DNA of 32,523 bases from Acidimicrobiales bacterium (GTDB taxonomy: Bacteria; Actinomycetota; Acidimicrobiia; Acidimicrobiales; Acidimicrobilacustridaceae). The notes below the pieces were generated by a model that was not told the origin of the DNA, did not search any database, and was given only the letters and a program-made list of their open reading frames with translations. The DNA lies in NCBI GenBank assembly GCA_026419545.1, contig JANZZE010000013.1, forward strand, positions 1 through 32,523, in the 5' to 3' direction. Shown here piece after piece: positions 25,452-32,523 of the stretch. The position numbers were made by a program, and so were the translations under genes. How positions within the stretch are numbered: the first letter of the stretch is position 1; every line of letters begins with the position of its first letter.

Positions 25452-25922
25452 ATGGCAATCAACGGCGCCACCATCACAGTCGTGGGCAATTGCACTCGCG
25501 ACCCGGAGCTCCGGTTCACCAACAGCGGCCTTGCAGTGGCCTCCTTCGGCCTCGCCGTCAACTTTCGGAAGATGAATCGCCAGACCGGCGAGTGGGAAGA
25601 AGAAGATCCGTCGTTCTTCAACGTCACCGCTTTCGGTCAACTCGGCGAGAACGTCGCAGAGTCCGTCGCCAAGGGCTCGCGAGTCGTCGTCGTGGGGCGC
25701 TTGCGCATCCGTAATTGGGAGGGGAACGAGGGCGAACGGCGCACCAGCGCCGAGATCGTGGCTGACGAAGTGGCCCCGAGTCTGCGTTTCGCCACCGCAG
25801 AGATCACCAAGACCGAACGCCGGTATGACGACGGCGCAAGCGGCGGCGGCGACCGGAGTGGAAACAGGGGCAGTGGCATCGACGACATCGGTGCATTCGA
25901 TCCTGACGAGGAGCCGTTCTGA
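25452..25922 (+). CDS. ssb: Single-stranded DNA-binding protein
   Basis: A 156-residue SSB. The OB fold spans about 1-115 ([48 protein letters not shown]), followed by a short Gly-rich linker and the acidic tail FDPDEEPF that recruits repair and replication proteins. The linker is short compared with mycobacterial SSB. It protects single-stranded DNA at forks next to the dnaB helicase gene. The stop overlaps the rpsR ATG by one base (TGATG), so translation is coupled. Confidence 0.96.
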   Translation: MAINGATITVVGNCTRDPELRFTNSGLAVASFGLAVNFRKMNRQTGEWEEEDPSFFNVTAFGQLGENVAESVAKGSRVVVVGRLRIRNWEGNEGERRTSAEIVADEVAPSLRFATAEITKTERRYDDGASGGGDRSGNRGSGIDDIGAFDPDEEPF

Positions 25923-26329
25923 TGGGATCCAACAAACGAGCGGGTGCAAAGGCCAAGGAACTGACCAAACCAAAGAAGAAGAAGGTCAGCATTCTCACCC
26001 AGGAACACATCGAGTACGTCGACTGGAAAGACGTGAACTTGTTACGCAAGTTCATGTCCGAGCGAGCAAAGATTCGTGCCCGACGTGTGACAGGCAACGA
26101 CGCCCAACAACAGAAGGAGGTCTCTCGAGCCATCAAGAACGCTCGGGAGATGGCGCTGTTGCCCTACACCAACCGCATCACGACACAACGCGGCAGCAAG
26201 AGCCGAGCGCGAGATCAAGAAGACCGTCCCGAAAATGAGGGCGAGGGCGATGCCGAAACGGCGATCGAGTATGAGGGGTACAGCGAGGATCAAGAGGTCG
26301 AACTTGCCTCCGAGGAGGTGGAGGTCTGA
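25922..26329 (+). CDS. rpsR: 30S ribosomal protein S18, extended and Cys-free
   Basis: A 135-residue S18; the family usually has 70-90 residues. The core (about 22-87: [41 protein letters not shown]) is intact. The N-terminal 21 residues are Lys-rich. From about residue 91 an acidic, low-complexity tail of 45 residues follows ([14 protein letters not shown] to EEVEV). The zinc-binding Cys positions of C+ S18 (CxxC near residue 23 and TGNC) are replaced, so it is a zinc-independent form. It overlaps ssb and rplI by one base each (TGATG). Confidence 0.95.
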   Translation: MGSNKRAGAKAKELTKPKKKKVSILTQEHIEYVDWKDVNLLRKFMSERAKIRARRVTGNDAQQQKEVSRAIKNAREMALLPYTNRITTQRGSKSRARDQEDRPENEGEGDAETAIEYEGYSEDQEVELASEEVEV

Positions 26330-26775
26330 TGCGGCTGTTACTGCGTACCGATGTCGACGGCCTCGGTAAGCGCGGTGACCTAGTCGACGTCGCCGACGGT
26401 TACGCCAGAAACTTTCTCGTCCCCAAGGGCTTAGCCATCAAAGCGACACCAGGGGTTGAGGCCCAGGCAGAGTCCATGCGGCGTGCTCGCATGCTCAAGG
26501 ATGCGGCTGACCGGGCTGCCGCAGAAGAAATCGCCAAGCAACTCGTTCCGCTGACCATCACAATCACCGCACGGGCAGGCAAGGAAGGCAAGCTCTTCGG
26601 TTCAGTGACGACAGCCGATATCGCTGAGGCGGTGCAGGACCAAGCCAGGGTGGGGATCGACAAGCGCCACCTCGTACTGCCCGAGCCGATCAAACAAACC
26701 GGCACCCACATGGTCACGGCAAAGCTCCACACCGACGTCGAGTTTCAGTTCGCCGTCGAAGTCCGCGCCACCTAA
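26329..26775 (+). CDS. rplI: 50S ribosomal protein L9
   Basis: A 148-residue L9 of normal length with the N-terminal RNA-binding domain (VDGLGKRGDLVDVADGYARN FLVP), the long connecting helix (about 40-75) and the C-terminal domain (GKLFGSVTTADIAEAV). Its ATG overlaps the rpsR stop (TGATG). It is the last gene of the ribosomal run; a large hairpin follows 22 bp after the stop. Confidence 0.97.
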   Translation: MRLLLRTDVDGLGKRGDLVDVADGYARNFLVPKGLAIKATPGVEAQAESMRRARMLKDAADRAAAEEIAKQLVPLTITITARAGKEGKLFGSVTTADIAEAVQDQARVGIDKRHLVLPEPIKQTGTHMVTAKLHTDVEFQFAVEVRAT

Positions 26776-26796
26776 CCACCCATCCACCTTCGCGGG

Positions 26797-26864
26797 CAGC
26801 CGACCGGTCAGCATGATCGGTGACCTTGGCCTGCGGAGGTGACCGATGGGACGACGGTCGGCTG
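26797..26864 (+). promoter_or_regulatory. Large two-part hairpin between rplI and dnaB
   Basis: The outer arms CAGCCGACCG (26797-26806) and CGGTCGGCTG (26855-26864) are perfectly complementary. The inner arms ATCGGTGACC (26816-26825) and GGTGACCGAT (26838-26847) pair at 9 of 10 positions around a 12-nt loop. The inner right arm contains GGAGGTGA's end and ATG 26846, so the SD and start of the following small frame would be masked. It could be a terminator for the ribosomal run or a switch acting on dnaB. Confidence 0.6.
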
Positions 26865-27049
26865 TCACACCTGGACCATATGCTCGGAACGTGTGTTCGT
26901 TCAGGTGGTTGTCCGTACCAGGACCTCGGTCGGCATCCCCAGCTCATCCCCAGCGAAATCCACCGCTGACCTGGGGTTTTCCCCCGAAGAGTCCCGGTTT
27001 TCCGTCTGGCGATCCCCAAGGAACATGGGCGAGAGTTGAAGTCTCATGA
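26846..27049 (+). CDS. Possible leader ORF overlapping the dnaB start
   Basis: A 67-codon frame with an ideal SD (GGAGGTGA at 26835-26842) three bases before ATG, ending in TGA that overlaps the dnaB ATG by 4 nt (ATGA). dnaB has no clear SD of its own. Against it, third-position GC is near 50%, well below the surrounding genes, and the Pro/Arg-rich product matches nothing I know. If translated, it would couple ribosomes into dnaB rather than make a conserved protein. Confidence 0.3.
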   Translation: MGRRSAVTPGPYARNVCSFRWLSVPGPRSASPAHPQRNPPLTWGFPPKSPGFPSGDPQGTWARVEVS

Positions 27050-29067
27050 CTCCTAGTGCCGACGAACTGAGCCGTGTGCGAAGCCCAGAACCAGGCCGGG
27101 TTCCGCCGCACAACCTGCAAGCCGAGGAATCGTTGCTCGGCGCCATGCTCCTCACGAAAGACGCGATCGCGGTCGCCTCTGAGGTGCTGTCTGCCGAAGA
27201 CTTCTACAAGCCCGCTCACGGCCACATCTATGACGCCATCCTTGCCCTCCATGGCGCTGGCGAACCCGTCGATCCGGTCACCGTCGCCGACGAACTCGCC
27301 CGAGCCGGGCTGCTCGAAGCAGTCGGCGGCGCCGCGACTCTGGTCAGCCTTCAAGCCCGGACACCAGCGACGTCGAACGCAGCTCACTACGCCAAGATCA
27401 TCGAGGAGCACGCGCTGTTGCGACGGCTCATCGCGGTTGCCAATGAGATTGCCGAGCTGAGCTTCAGCATGCCCGACGACGTCACCAAAGCGCTCGACCG
27501 TGCCGAAGCGTTGGTCTTCGACGTCAACCAACGCCGAGTCGTCGACACCATGGCACACATTCATGACCTGCTCGACGCCAACCTCGACCGGCTCGAGCAT
27601 CTCTATGAACGCGGTGAGTCGATCACCGGCATCCCGACCGGCTTCATCGATCTCGATGAGCTCACCTCCGGACTCCAACCCTCAGCGCTCTATGTCGTCG
27701 GCGCTCGGCCCTCATGCGGAAAGACGGCTTTCGCACTGAACATCGCCACCAATGCCGCCCTTGATGCCAACAAGCCAGTTCTCGTCTTCTCACTCGAGAT
27801 GAGCCAGCTCGAACTCACGCAGCGCATGTTGTGTGCAGAAGCGCGAGTCGATTCCAAGAAGCTGCGCAGTGGTCACCTCACCGAATCCGATTGGCAGAAG
27901 ATCGCGCACGCCACGGGGCGTCTCGCCGAAGCACCCATCTGGATCGACGACAACCCCAATTTGACCATCATGGAGATCCGCTCGAAGGCTCGCAGGCTCC
28001 GGTCCAAGATCGGCGACCTCGGTCTGGTCATCGTCGACTACCTCCAACTCATGACAGGTCGTTCTGCTGCGGAGAACCGCCAAGTCGAGGTCTCCGAGAT
28101 CAGCCGTGGATTGAAGATCCTCGCCCGCGAGCTGGAATGCCCGGTCCTGGCCCTCTCCCAATTGTCCCGCCAACTCGAGATGCGTTCCGACAAGCGACCG
28201 ATGCTCGCCGACCTTCGCGAATCCGGCTGCTTGACCGGCGACACCGTCATCGTGCGCGCCGATTCCGGCCGGTCAGTGACGTTGCTCGACCTCCTGCGGC
28301 GCGACGAGCGCGACATCCCAATCTGGACCCTCAACGAGCACTACCGGCTGGTTCGGGGAACGATGAGCCACGTCTTCCCAAGCGGCGTGAAGACGGTCTA
28401 CGAACTCCGAACCGCATCCGGCCGTTCCGTCAAGGCCTCGGCCAACCACCCGTTCCTCGCCCTCGAGGGATGGATCCCACTCGAGAAACTCGACGTCGGT
28501 GACCGCATCGCCGTACCCCGGGCTGGGGGCTGGCCAGCTTCGGTAGGACTTGACGTCGACCCCGGGCACGACACCGTCCCACGAGAGCTGTGGGGCTATG
28601 TACGTAAGGTGCTCACCCACCATGGACTGTCAGTTCGCGATCTCGAAGCTCGTCTCGGAATCGACGACTTCGTAGAGAACTTCTACGCCAACGAACTCAC
28701 GCGTGACGATGTCGCCCAGCTTGCCCGCGCCATTCCCGACCCGCTCCTCAAGGATCTTGCGACTTCAGATGTCGTCTGGGACACCATCATCGGGATCGAA
28801 GAACTAGGCGACGAGACCGTCTACGACGCCTCCGTACCGGGAACGCACAACTTCGTTGCTGACGGCATCATCGTCCACAACTCGATCGAGCAGGACGCCG
28901 ACGTTGTGATGTTCATCTACCGTGATGAGATTTACAACCCGGACTCACCCGACCGCGGCACCGCGGAGATTCTGGTGGCCAAACATCGCAATGGGCCCAC
29001 AGGCATGGTGCGCCTCGCATTCCTCGATCACTACACCAAGTTCGCCAACATGGCTCGAGGAGTCTGA
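27046..29067 (+). CDS. dnaB: Replicative DNA helicase DnaB with intein
   Basis: The precursor is 673 residues; removing the intein leaves 455, the usual DnaB length. The N-terminal domain (about 18-130: PHNLQAEESLLGAMLLTKDA) and the RecA-like domain follow, with Walker A GARPSCGKT (219-227, Cys where Met or Gly is usual) and Walker B LVIVDYLQ (327-334). The extein resumes at SIEQDADVVMFIYRDE and the C-terminal KHRNGPTG carries the arginine-finger region. DnaB is the hexameric fork helicase. The gene follows rplI as in many bacteria. The start ATG overlaps the small upstream frame. Confidence 0.96.
   Translation: MTPSADELSRVRSPEPGRVPPHNLQAEESLLGAMLLTKDAIAVASEVLSAEDFYKPAHGHIYDAILALHGAGEPVDPVTVADELARAGLLEAVGGAATLVSLQARTPATSNAAHYAKIIEEHALLRRLIAVANEIAELSFSMPDDVTKALDRAEALVFDVNQRRVVDTMAHIHDLLDANLDRLEHLYERGESITGIPTGFIDLDELTSGLQPSALYVVGARPSCGKTAFALNIATNAALDANKPVLVFSLEMSQLELTQRMLCAEARVDSKKLRSGHLTESDWQKIAHATGRLAEAPIWIDDNPNLTIMEIRSKARRLRSKIGDLGLVIVDYLQLMTGRSAAENRQVEVSEISRGLKILARELECPVLALSQLSRQLEMRSDKRPMLADLRESGCLTGDTVIVRADSGRSVTLLDLLRRDERDIPIWTLNEHYRLVRGTMSHVFPSGVKTVYELRTASGRSVKASANHPFLALEGWIPLEKLDVGDRIAVPRAGGWPASVGLDVDPGHDTVPRELWGYVRKVLTHHGLSVRDLEARLGIDDFVENFYANELTRDDVAQLARAIPDPLLKDLATSDVVWDTIIGIEELGDETVYDASVPGTHNFVADGIIVHNSIEQDADVVMFIYRDEIYNPDSPDRGTAEILVAKHRNGPTGMVRLAFLDHYTKFANMARGV
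28228..28881 (+). other. DnaB mini-intein (218 residues)
   Basis: A protein-splicing element within DnaB, precursor residues 395-612. It starts with Cys (CLTGDTVI, block A), has the block B SANHPFL with H74, and blocks F/G ETVYDASVPGTHNFVADG and IIVHN, followed by extein Ser. All residues for class 1 splicing are present. It is inserted between RESG and SIEQDAD, the same site as the Synechocystis and Rhodothermus DnaB inteins. No LAGLIDADG motif is seen; about 88 residues (97-184) replace the homing endonuclease and include an HTH-like piece (GLSVRDLEARLG). Confidence 0.93.
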
Positions 29068-29111
29068 GTCGACAGGCTCCGCCTACCGGCACGCGGGCCT
29101 TCGTCGTTACC

Positions 29112-30923
29112 TCACTGGTTGCCTTTGCCTCGCGATCTCAGGCATCTCCGACGCGCTGCTCGCACGCCAGAGACACAGGTGACCGAAACCTGAGGCACAA
29201 ACACCGGGACGCCTGCTGTGAGGGTTGCGTCGCGCACCGCTGGCGCAAGGTTGTAGCGATGGCGGACCGAACTCGCAGCACAACCGGTGGTGAAACCCGA
29301 TGCATTACCGAGCTGCAGATCAAGCAACGGGTTGACTTGGCTGAAGACCCCCCAAGGTGACTCACAGCCCGGCACGACCCAGGCGTGGCTCATCCAGTAG
29401 TAACGCCCGTCGAAGATCTTGCCGCCCAACGCTTCACATTGCTCCTTGGTCATCGTGGAGTCACCGATCGTCACGCCATCCTTCATGCACAGTGTCGTGT
29501 GCCGGTGATAGCGATCATTCCGGCCCGCGAATCCGACACTCGGTTCGGTGTCTGCTTCGTGGTAGATCTCGTAACTCAAACCGACAATTCGGGCATCGGG
29601 TCCATTGCCGTCATAGAGCAACATCTCCGGTTGCGCCGGATCGAAGACTGCGTCGATGAGCGAATCCTTGACATAATGCGCCGCGATCCCGATGACATAC
29701 GGGGTCGTGCGCTGGTACCCCGCGCGCTCAGCATCCCGTGCAGTTGGATACGAAAGCGCGACCGAGCGGGCTATGCGGAGTTGCTCCGCAAGTAGCGCAC
29801 ATTGCGCGGGGTCTGTCATGGCCTTCCAAGCCTGCGGACCGAAGTGCGCATCGTGGCCAGCGCTAGCGGCACTGGCAGGCCCGTGCTGGTGACCACCACG
29901 AAGCCACTCGAAATACGCCTCGTCACTTCCGTCCGCAAGCTGCTGGACCAGCTTTGCTGCCTCGACCTCACTCATGGTGTGCGGCGCGTTCAGCTCTTGC
30001 GGTGTCGGGCCATTGATGAAGTCAACGCCGGCGATCGTGGCGTCGCGGTAGTACGACACTGGGTTGAACCCGATATCGCAGCGGTCTGCAGGTCCATAGT
30101 CGATGGCGATGGCATTGGGGCCGAACCCGCTGTGCCCATGACCGGGATCCAACGGATCATGAACATGACCGGGATCCAACGGATCATGAACATGACCGGG
30201 ATCCAACGGATCATGAACATGACCCGAGCCCGGTGCGTGTGAATGCTCAGTCGAACCGTCGGCGTGACCACCGTGGTCGTCGCTGTGTTCACCGTCGCCG
30301 TCGTGGCTGTGCGACCCGCCGGGATCGTGTCCGTGGCGCCCTGATCCCGTGGCGCCGCCGCGACTGTGCAGCTCGGCCGCCAGTTCACCAGGTCCAGCTC
30401 CAGTCGCCTGCGCCGACGATGCTGGCGCGTGCTCGTGACCGGTGCTGTCGCTTGCCGTGGGCACGGCGAGCACTGCGGTCGCACCCAACATGCTCAGAGC
30501 CCCGACCGCGACTGGAAACCCGCCACGTAGGCGAACTGCCCGCTGAGGCAGAAATCGTTGACCTCCAGCTACGCCGACCACCAACAGGCCGAGCAGGACT
30601 TGCGCGACCGCGGGCGCTGAGGGGGCATCCGTCGCGTTGACGACAAACAGCGCAAGGCGAACAACCGCGATCAAACCACCGGCCACAGCTGCAGCAGCGA
30701 AGAACCCCCAAGTAGGGCGGTTCATGACAAGAGCGGCCAACCCGAGCAGGACCCAACCCGCCACCGCGGCGACCGCTCCTACGACGGGACCTGATGCGGC
30801 GAGCCCAGGGACCGACGCGAGCAACGAACCGCCCAAGGCAATCAAGAGCAGTGCCAACGCAACCGCGGCGCCAACATCTCGGCTCGACCCGAACCGACCC
30901 CCCATCGCGTTCTCGCCCTCCAC
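29112..30923 (-). CDS. His-rich polytopic membrane protein
   Basis: A 603-residue protein of unknown function. The first 160 residues hold about five membrane helices (VALALLLIALGGSLLASV onwards). A His/Gly/Asp-rich region (about 165-275) follows with GHVHDPLDP in tandem, then a 330-residue domain with DYGPADRCDIGFNPVSYY, VKDSLIDAVFDP and WMSHAWVVPGCESPWGVFS. The His stretch probably binds transition metals outside the membrane; this is inferred. The C-terminal domain resembles unnamed actinobacterial proteins. GTG 30923 has GGGGAGG six bases upstream. It lies 49 bp downstream of the desaturase and is probably cotranscribed. Confidence 0.82.
   Translation of the reverse strand: MEGENAMGGRFGSSRDVGAAVALALLLIALGGSLLASVPGLAASGPVVGAVAAVAGWVLLGLAALVMNRPTWGFFAAAAVAGGLIAVVRLALFVVNATDAPSAPAVAQVLLGLLVVGVAGGQRFLPQRAVRLRGGFPVAVGALSMLGATAVLAVPTASDSTGHEHAPASSAQATGAGPGELAAELHSRGGATGSGRHGHDPGGSHSHDGDGEHSDDHGGHADGSTEHSHAPGSGHVHDPLDPGHVHDPLDPGHVHDPLDPGHGHSGFGPNAIAIDYGPADRCDIGFNPVSYYRDATIAGVDFINGPTPQELNAPHTMSEVEAAKLVQQLADGSDEAYFEWLRGGHQHGPASAASAGHDAHFGPQAWKAMTDPAQCALLAEQLRIARSVALSYPTARDAERAGYQRTTPYVIGIAAHYVKDSLIDAVFDPAQPEMLLYDGNGPDARIVGLSYEIYHEADTEPSVGFAGRNDRYHRHTTLCMKDGVTIGDSTMTKEQCEALGGKIFDGRYYWMSHAWVVPGCESPWGVFSQVNPLLDLQLGNASGFTTGCAASSVRHRYNLAPAVRDATLTAGVPVFVPQVSVTCVSGVRAARRRCLRSRGKGNQ
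30138..30224 (-). repeat. 27-bp tandem repeat, three full copies
   Basis: The unit begins ATGACCGGGATCCAACGGAT on the plus strand and repeats identically at 30138-30164, 30165-30191 and 30192-30218, with six bases of a fourth copy. Each unit encodes nine residues (GHVHDPLDP, read on the minus strand). Perfect DNA identity suggests recent expansion and possible length variation between strains. Confidence 0.9.
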
Positions 30924-30972
30924 GTCGATCCTCCCCGTTCGCTCGACGTGGTGACGGTACTACTTTCAGTGA

Positions 30973-32109
30973 TTATGAGGAAACCCGCGCTCGTGCCTGC
31001 TCATACGTCAACCACTCCCCAACGTCGAAGTCGTACAACTTGCACCGACGGGTGTTGCGGACGAAATCCCTGAACCGCAACGGTGCATCATGGACGACGT
31101 CTGGGAATGCCGCCCGGATCGCATCGGCGGCGAGTTCGAGTCGGTACATCGGGATCCGCACGTCCACGTGATGTGGAACGTGGACCATGATCCAGTGGAC
31201 GAAGAAGTTGAGCACTCGTGGTGCCCACAGGATGGTGGTTCCTTCCATCTGTCCTTTGAACTTCGTCCACTCGCGCCGTCTCCACCATCGAGTGTCTGGC
31301 TGAATGTGATGCACATGGACGAATGAACCCATCAGATACGAAAAGAACAGGTACGGGGCGACAAGCACTCGCACGACCATCCATGACGCGCCCCAAACCG
31401 ATCCGGCCTGCTTCCACCCGAGCCAACCCAGCCCCACCGAGGAAACCACGACAAATGCCAGGACGAGCACACGGTCTCGCCTGATCGCCTTCGCCCACCG
31501 ATCCGGCGGCTTGCCGACGATCATCTTGTTCCACCACACCTCCCGGATGTAGTACGCCCCAGCACCCAACCACGACCATTCGAATCGGTGCCTCAGCCGC
31601 CTCCACCTGGTCATTCCGAAATAGTCCTGTGGCGTGTAGGGATGCCAGGTGAAATCAAGGCCTTGGCGCACCGTGTGGCCGTGATGTATCCGGTTGTGCC
31701 CGAGCACCCAGCCTTCGTAGACATGCCAGGCCGGCAGCATCGCCACATGTCCCACAAAAGCATTCAGCCTGCGACTCTTGAAAAGCGCGCCATGAGCGGC
31801 GTCGTGGGCAACAACGAACAAGCCTGACACTGCCAAACCGCACAAGACGATCAGCGGTAGCGCAACGAGCGGGTTAGGCCAAACCACCAATCCGATGACT
31901 GAGCCCAGGTAGAGCACGAGGTCGCGCAGGAAGTACGACATTCCCTTCCAGGTTGGGTTGTCGTACGCCTCAGCGGGGATTACATCGATCACCGGCTTGA
32001 GAGAACCGGCACCGCCTTCGTCGACACTCGCCACTTTGGTTTGGCGATCATCGGCCTCATCAGCTGCGTCCACGCGACCATTGTCGACATCCTGTGGCAC
32101 GACCGTCAC
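30973..32109 (-). CDS. Membrane fatty acid desaturase
   Basis: A 378-residue di-iron membrane desaturase. Three His boxes are present: HDAAH (102-106), HNRIHH (138-143) and HVPHH (310-314), with an extra HVHH at 265-268. Helices flank the boxes (LVLYLGSVIGLVVW, LIVLCGLAVSGLFVV, LVLAFVVVSSVGLGWL). The type fits acyl-lipid or acyl-CoA desaturases (PF00487); carotenoid hydroxylase-like activity is less likely. The first 40 residues are hydrophilic. GTG 32109 is chosen because TAGGCT ends seven bases upstream; the frame stays open to TTG 32286. The promoter is overlapped by an 18-bp palindrome. Confidence 0.88.
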   Translation of the reverse strand: MTVVPQDVDNGRVDAADEADDRQTKVASVDEGGAGSLKPVIDVIPAEAYDNPTWKGMSYFLRDLVLYLGSVIGLVVWPNPLVALPLIVLCGLAVSGLFVVAHDAAHGALFKSRRLNAFVGHVAMLPAWHVYEGWVLGHNRIHHGHTVRQGLDFTWHPYTPQDYFGMTRWRRLRHRFEWSWLGAGAYYIREVWWNKMIVGKPPDRWAKAIRRDRVLVLAFVVVSSVGLGWLGWKQAGSVWGASWMVVRVLVAPYLFFSYLMGSFVHVHHIQPDTRWWRRREWTKFKGQMEGTTILWAPRVLNFFVHWIMVHVPHHVDVRIPMYRLELAADAIRAAFPDVVHDAPLRFRDFVRNTRRCKLYDFDVGEWLTYEQARARVSS

Positions 32110-32116
32110 GTTCCTC

Positions 32117-32137
32117 AGCCTACTGACCGGTCGGTAG
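32117..32137 (-). promoter_or_regulatory. Desaturase promoter with overlapping palindromic operator
   Basis: TAGGCT (32117-32122, minus strand) is the -10. The palindrome CTACTGACC-GGTCGGTAG (32120-32137) overlaps it and matches its own complement at 8 of 9 positions per half. This is the shape of a TetR-family operator, expected to repress by blocking the -10. No regulator gene is visible in the window. Confidence 0.5.
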
Positions 32138-32407
32138 ATCTCGGCAATCGTCCTGGCCGCCGCAACGCCAATTCCTGAAAAGGATGACGAATTCGGGAAC
32201 CGGCCGCATCGTCCGGGCAAGGACAGAGTGTTCGTGGTCACCCCGCCGCCGGTGGTGACCGCGGTGCCTGCCGGCGTTCCCGCCAAGGCAAGGCCCAGGG
32301 TGCCGTCCCCATCCAGCCCGCCCCGGGGACGGCACCCACCTCCCCTCCTACTGAGAGGGCGGGTTCATCTTGGTTGTCGGTGACTCCAACCGGCACACTC
32401 GCTTGCC
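32138..32407. other. Non-coding gap between desaturase and thioesterase genes
   Basis: Roughly 270 bp without a supported gene. It contains a perfect 13-bp inverted repeat GGGTGCCGTCCCC (32298-32310)/GGGGACGGCACCC (32325-32337) with a 14-nt loop, plus a smaller pair GGTTG/CAACC near 32373-32392. No T tract follows the hairpin on either strand. An open minus-strand frame extends from the desaturase across much of it but has no start signal. Confidence 0.6.
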
Positions 32408-32523
32408 GTGGAAACCTTCGCCGATGCCACCGCCGTCCACCGCACGGAGAACGGCTCGTTCACCGCATCCATTCCTGCGAACTGGAACGTGCCGGTTGGC
32501 ATCCACGGTGGTGTGCTCTATGC
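32408..32523 (+). CDS. Probable acyl-CoA thioesterase (partial, N-terminal start only)
   Basis: A frame open to the window edge from GTG 32408. Its 38 codons read FADATAVHRTENGSFTASIP, then WNVPVGIHGGVLYA, like the start of the TesB/4HBT_3 hot-dog thioesterases, where a Gly-Gly pair follows the first strands. It is divergent from the desaturase, so a role in fatty acid metabolism fits. No SD or good -10 is seen; CACACT is the closest. Only the N-terminus is available, so the call is tentative. Confidence 0.5.
   Translation, partial: METFADATAVHRTENGSFTASIPANWNVPVGIHGGVLY

Noticed and set aside
30138-30224. CRISPR-like array
   Set aside because: The 27-bp units abut without spacers and are in frame within a coding region.
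32110-32286. N-terminal extension of the desaturase to TTG 32286
   Set aside because: It crosses the promoter and palindrome, starts with TTG without SD, and has no resemblance to desaturases.
32298-32337. tRNA or other known RNA gene
   Set aside because: No T-arm, anticodon arm or CCA-like end is recognisable; only a single hairpin.

Overview
The window is high-GC bacterial chromosome with dense genes on both strands. It looks like an actinobacterium (Actinomycetota). The markers are a WhiB-family regulator, a DevR/DevS (DosR/DosS)-type two-component pair, a CtpE-type P-type ATPase, paired ArsA/Get3-like ATPases of the Rv3679/Rv3680 type, a DUF2510 protein, and an intein in DnaB at the RESG/SIEQ site. 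The lack of mycobacterial cell-wall genes and the mix of families would suit an Acidimicrobiia-like lineage, but that is inference. I see no rRNA, tRNA, CRISPR array, insertion sequence or prophage.

Region 1 (1-4091) looks like a hypoxia/redox module: a partial CtpE-like ATPase sits just downstream of a DevR-like regulator. The regulator is divergent from a single-GAF DevS-like kinase across only 23 bp. Next come a PPOX-class flavoprotein with a DosR-box-like sequence upstream, and an SDR oxidoreductase. Region 2 (4154-9149) is housekeeping and accessory: stand-alone LigD-type DNA ligase, Thr-rich lipoprotein, degenerate RsbW-like protein, dUTPase, EamA transporter, DUF952 protein, oligoribonuclease and a small HTH protein. 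Region 3 (9181-14564) is metabolic: two metallo-beta-lactamase-fold hydrolases, an aldehyde dehydrogenase preceded by palindromic operator-like sites, a split-box Nudix hydrolase and FxsA.

Region 4 (14688-23100) is regulatory and envelope-related: an orphan LuxR-type regulator, a multi-spanning membrane protein, an SRPBCC protein, WhiB, an NfeD-like protein, the ArsA-like pair, and a run of zinc-ribbon protein, DUF2510 membrane protein and STAS anti-sigma antagonist. Region 5 (23207-29067) holds panB, a DUF192 lipoprotein, then rpsF-ssb-rpsR-rplI with a structured leader, a hairpin-bearing spacer, and dnaB interrupted by a 218-residue mini-intein. Region 6 (29112-32523) has a His-rich membrane protein with a 27-bp tandem repeat, a fatty acid desaturase with an 18-bp palindrome on its promoter, and the start of a probable thioesterase.

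A pattern runs across the window: at least 13 genes have a TANNNT hexamer ending 6-8 nt before their ATG/GTG start and usually no Shine-Dalgarno sequence. This is what leaderless transcription predicts, and I used it to choose several starts. Other genes (arsA-like pair, panB, whiB, STAS, rpsF) have clear Shine-Dalgarno sequences.
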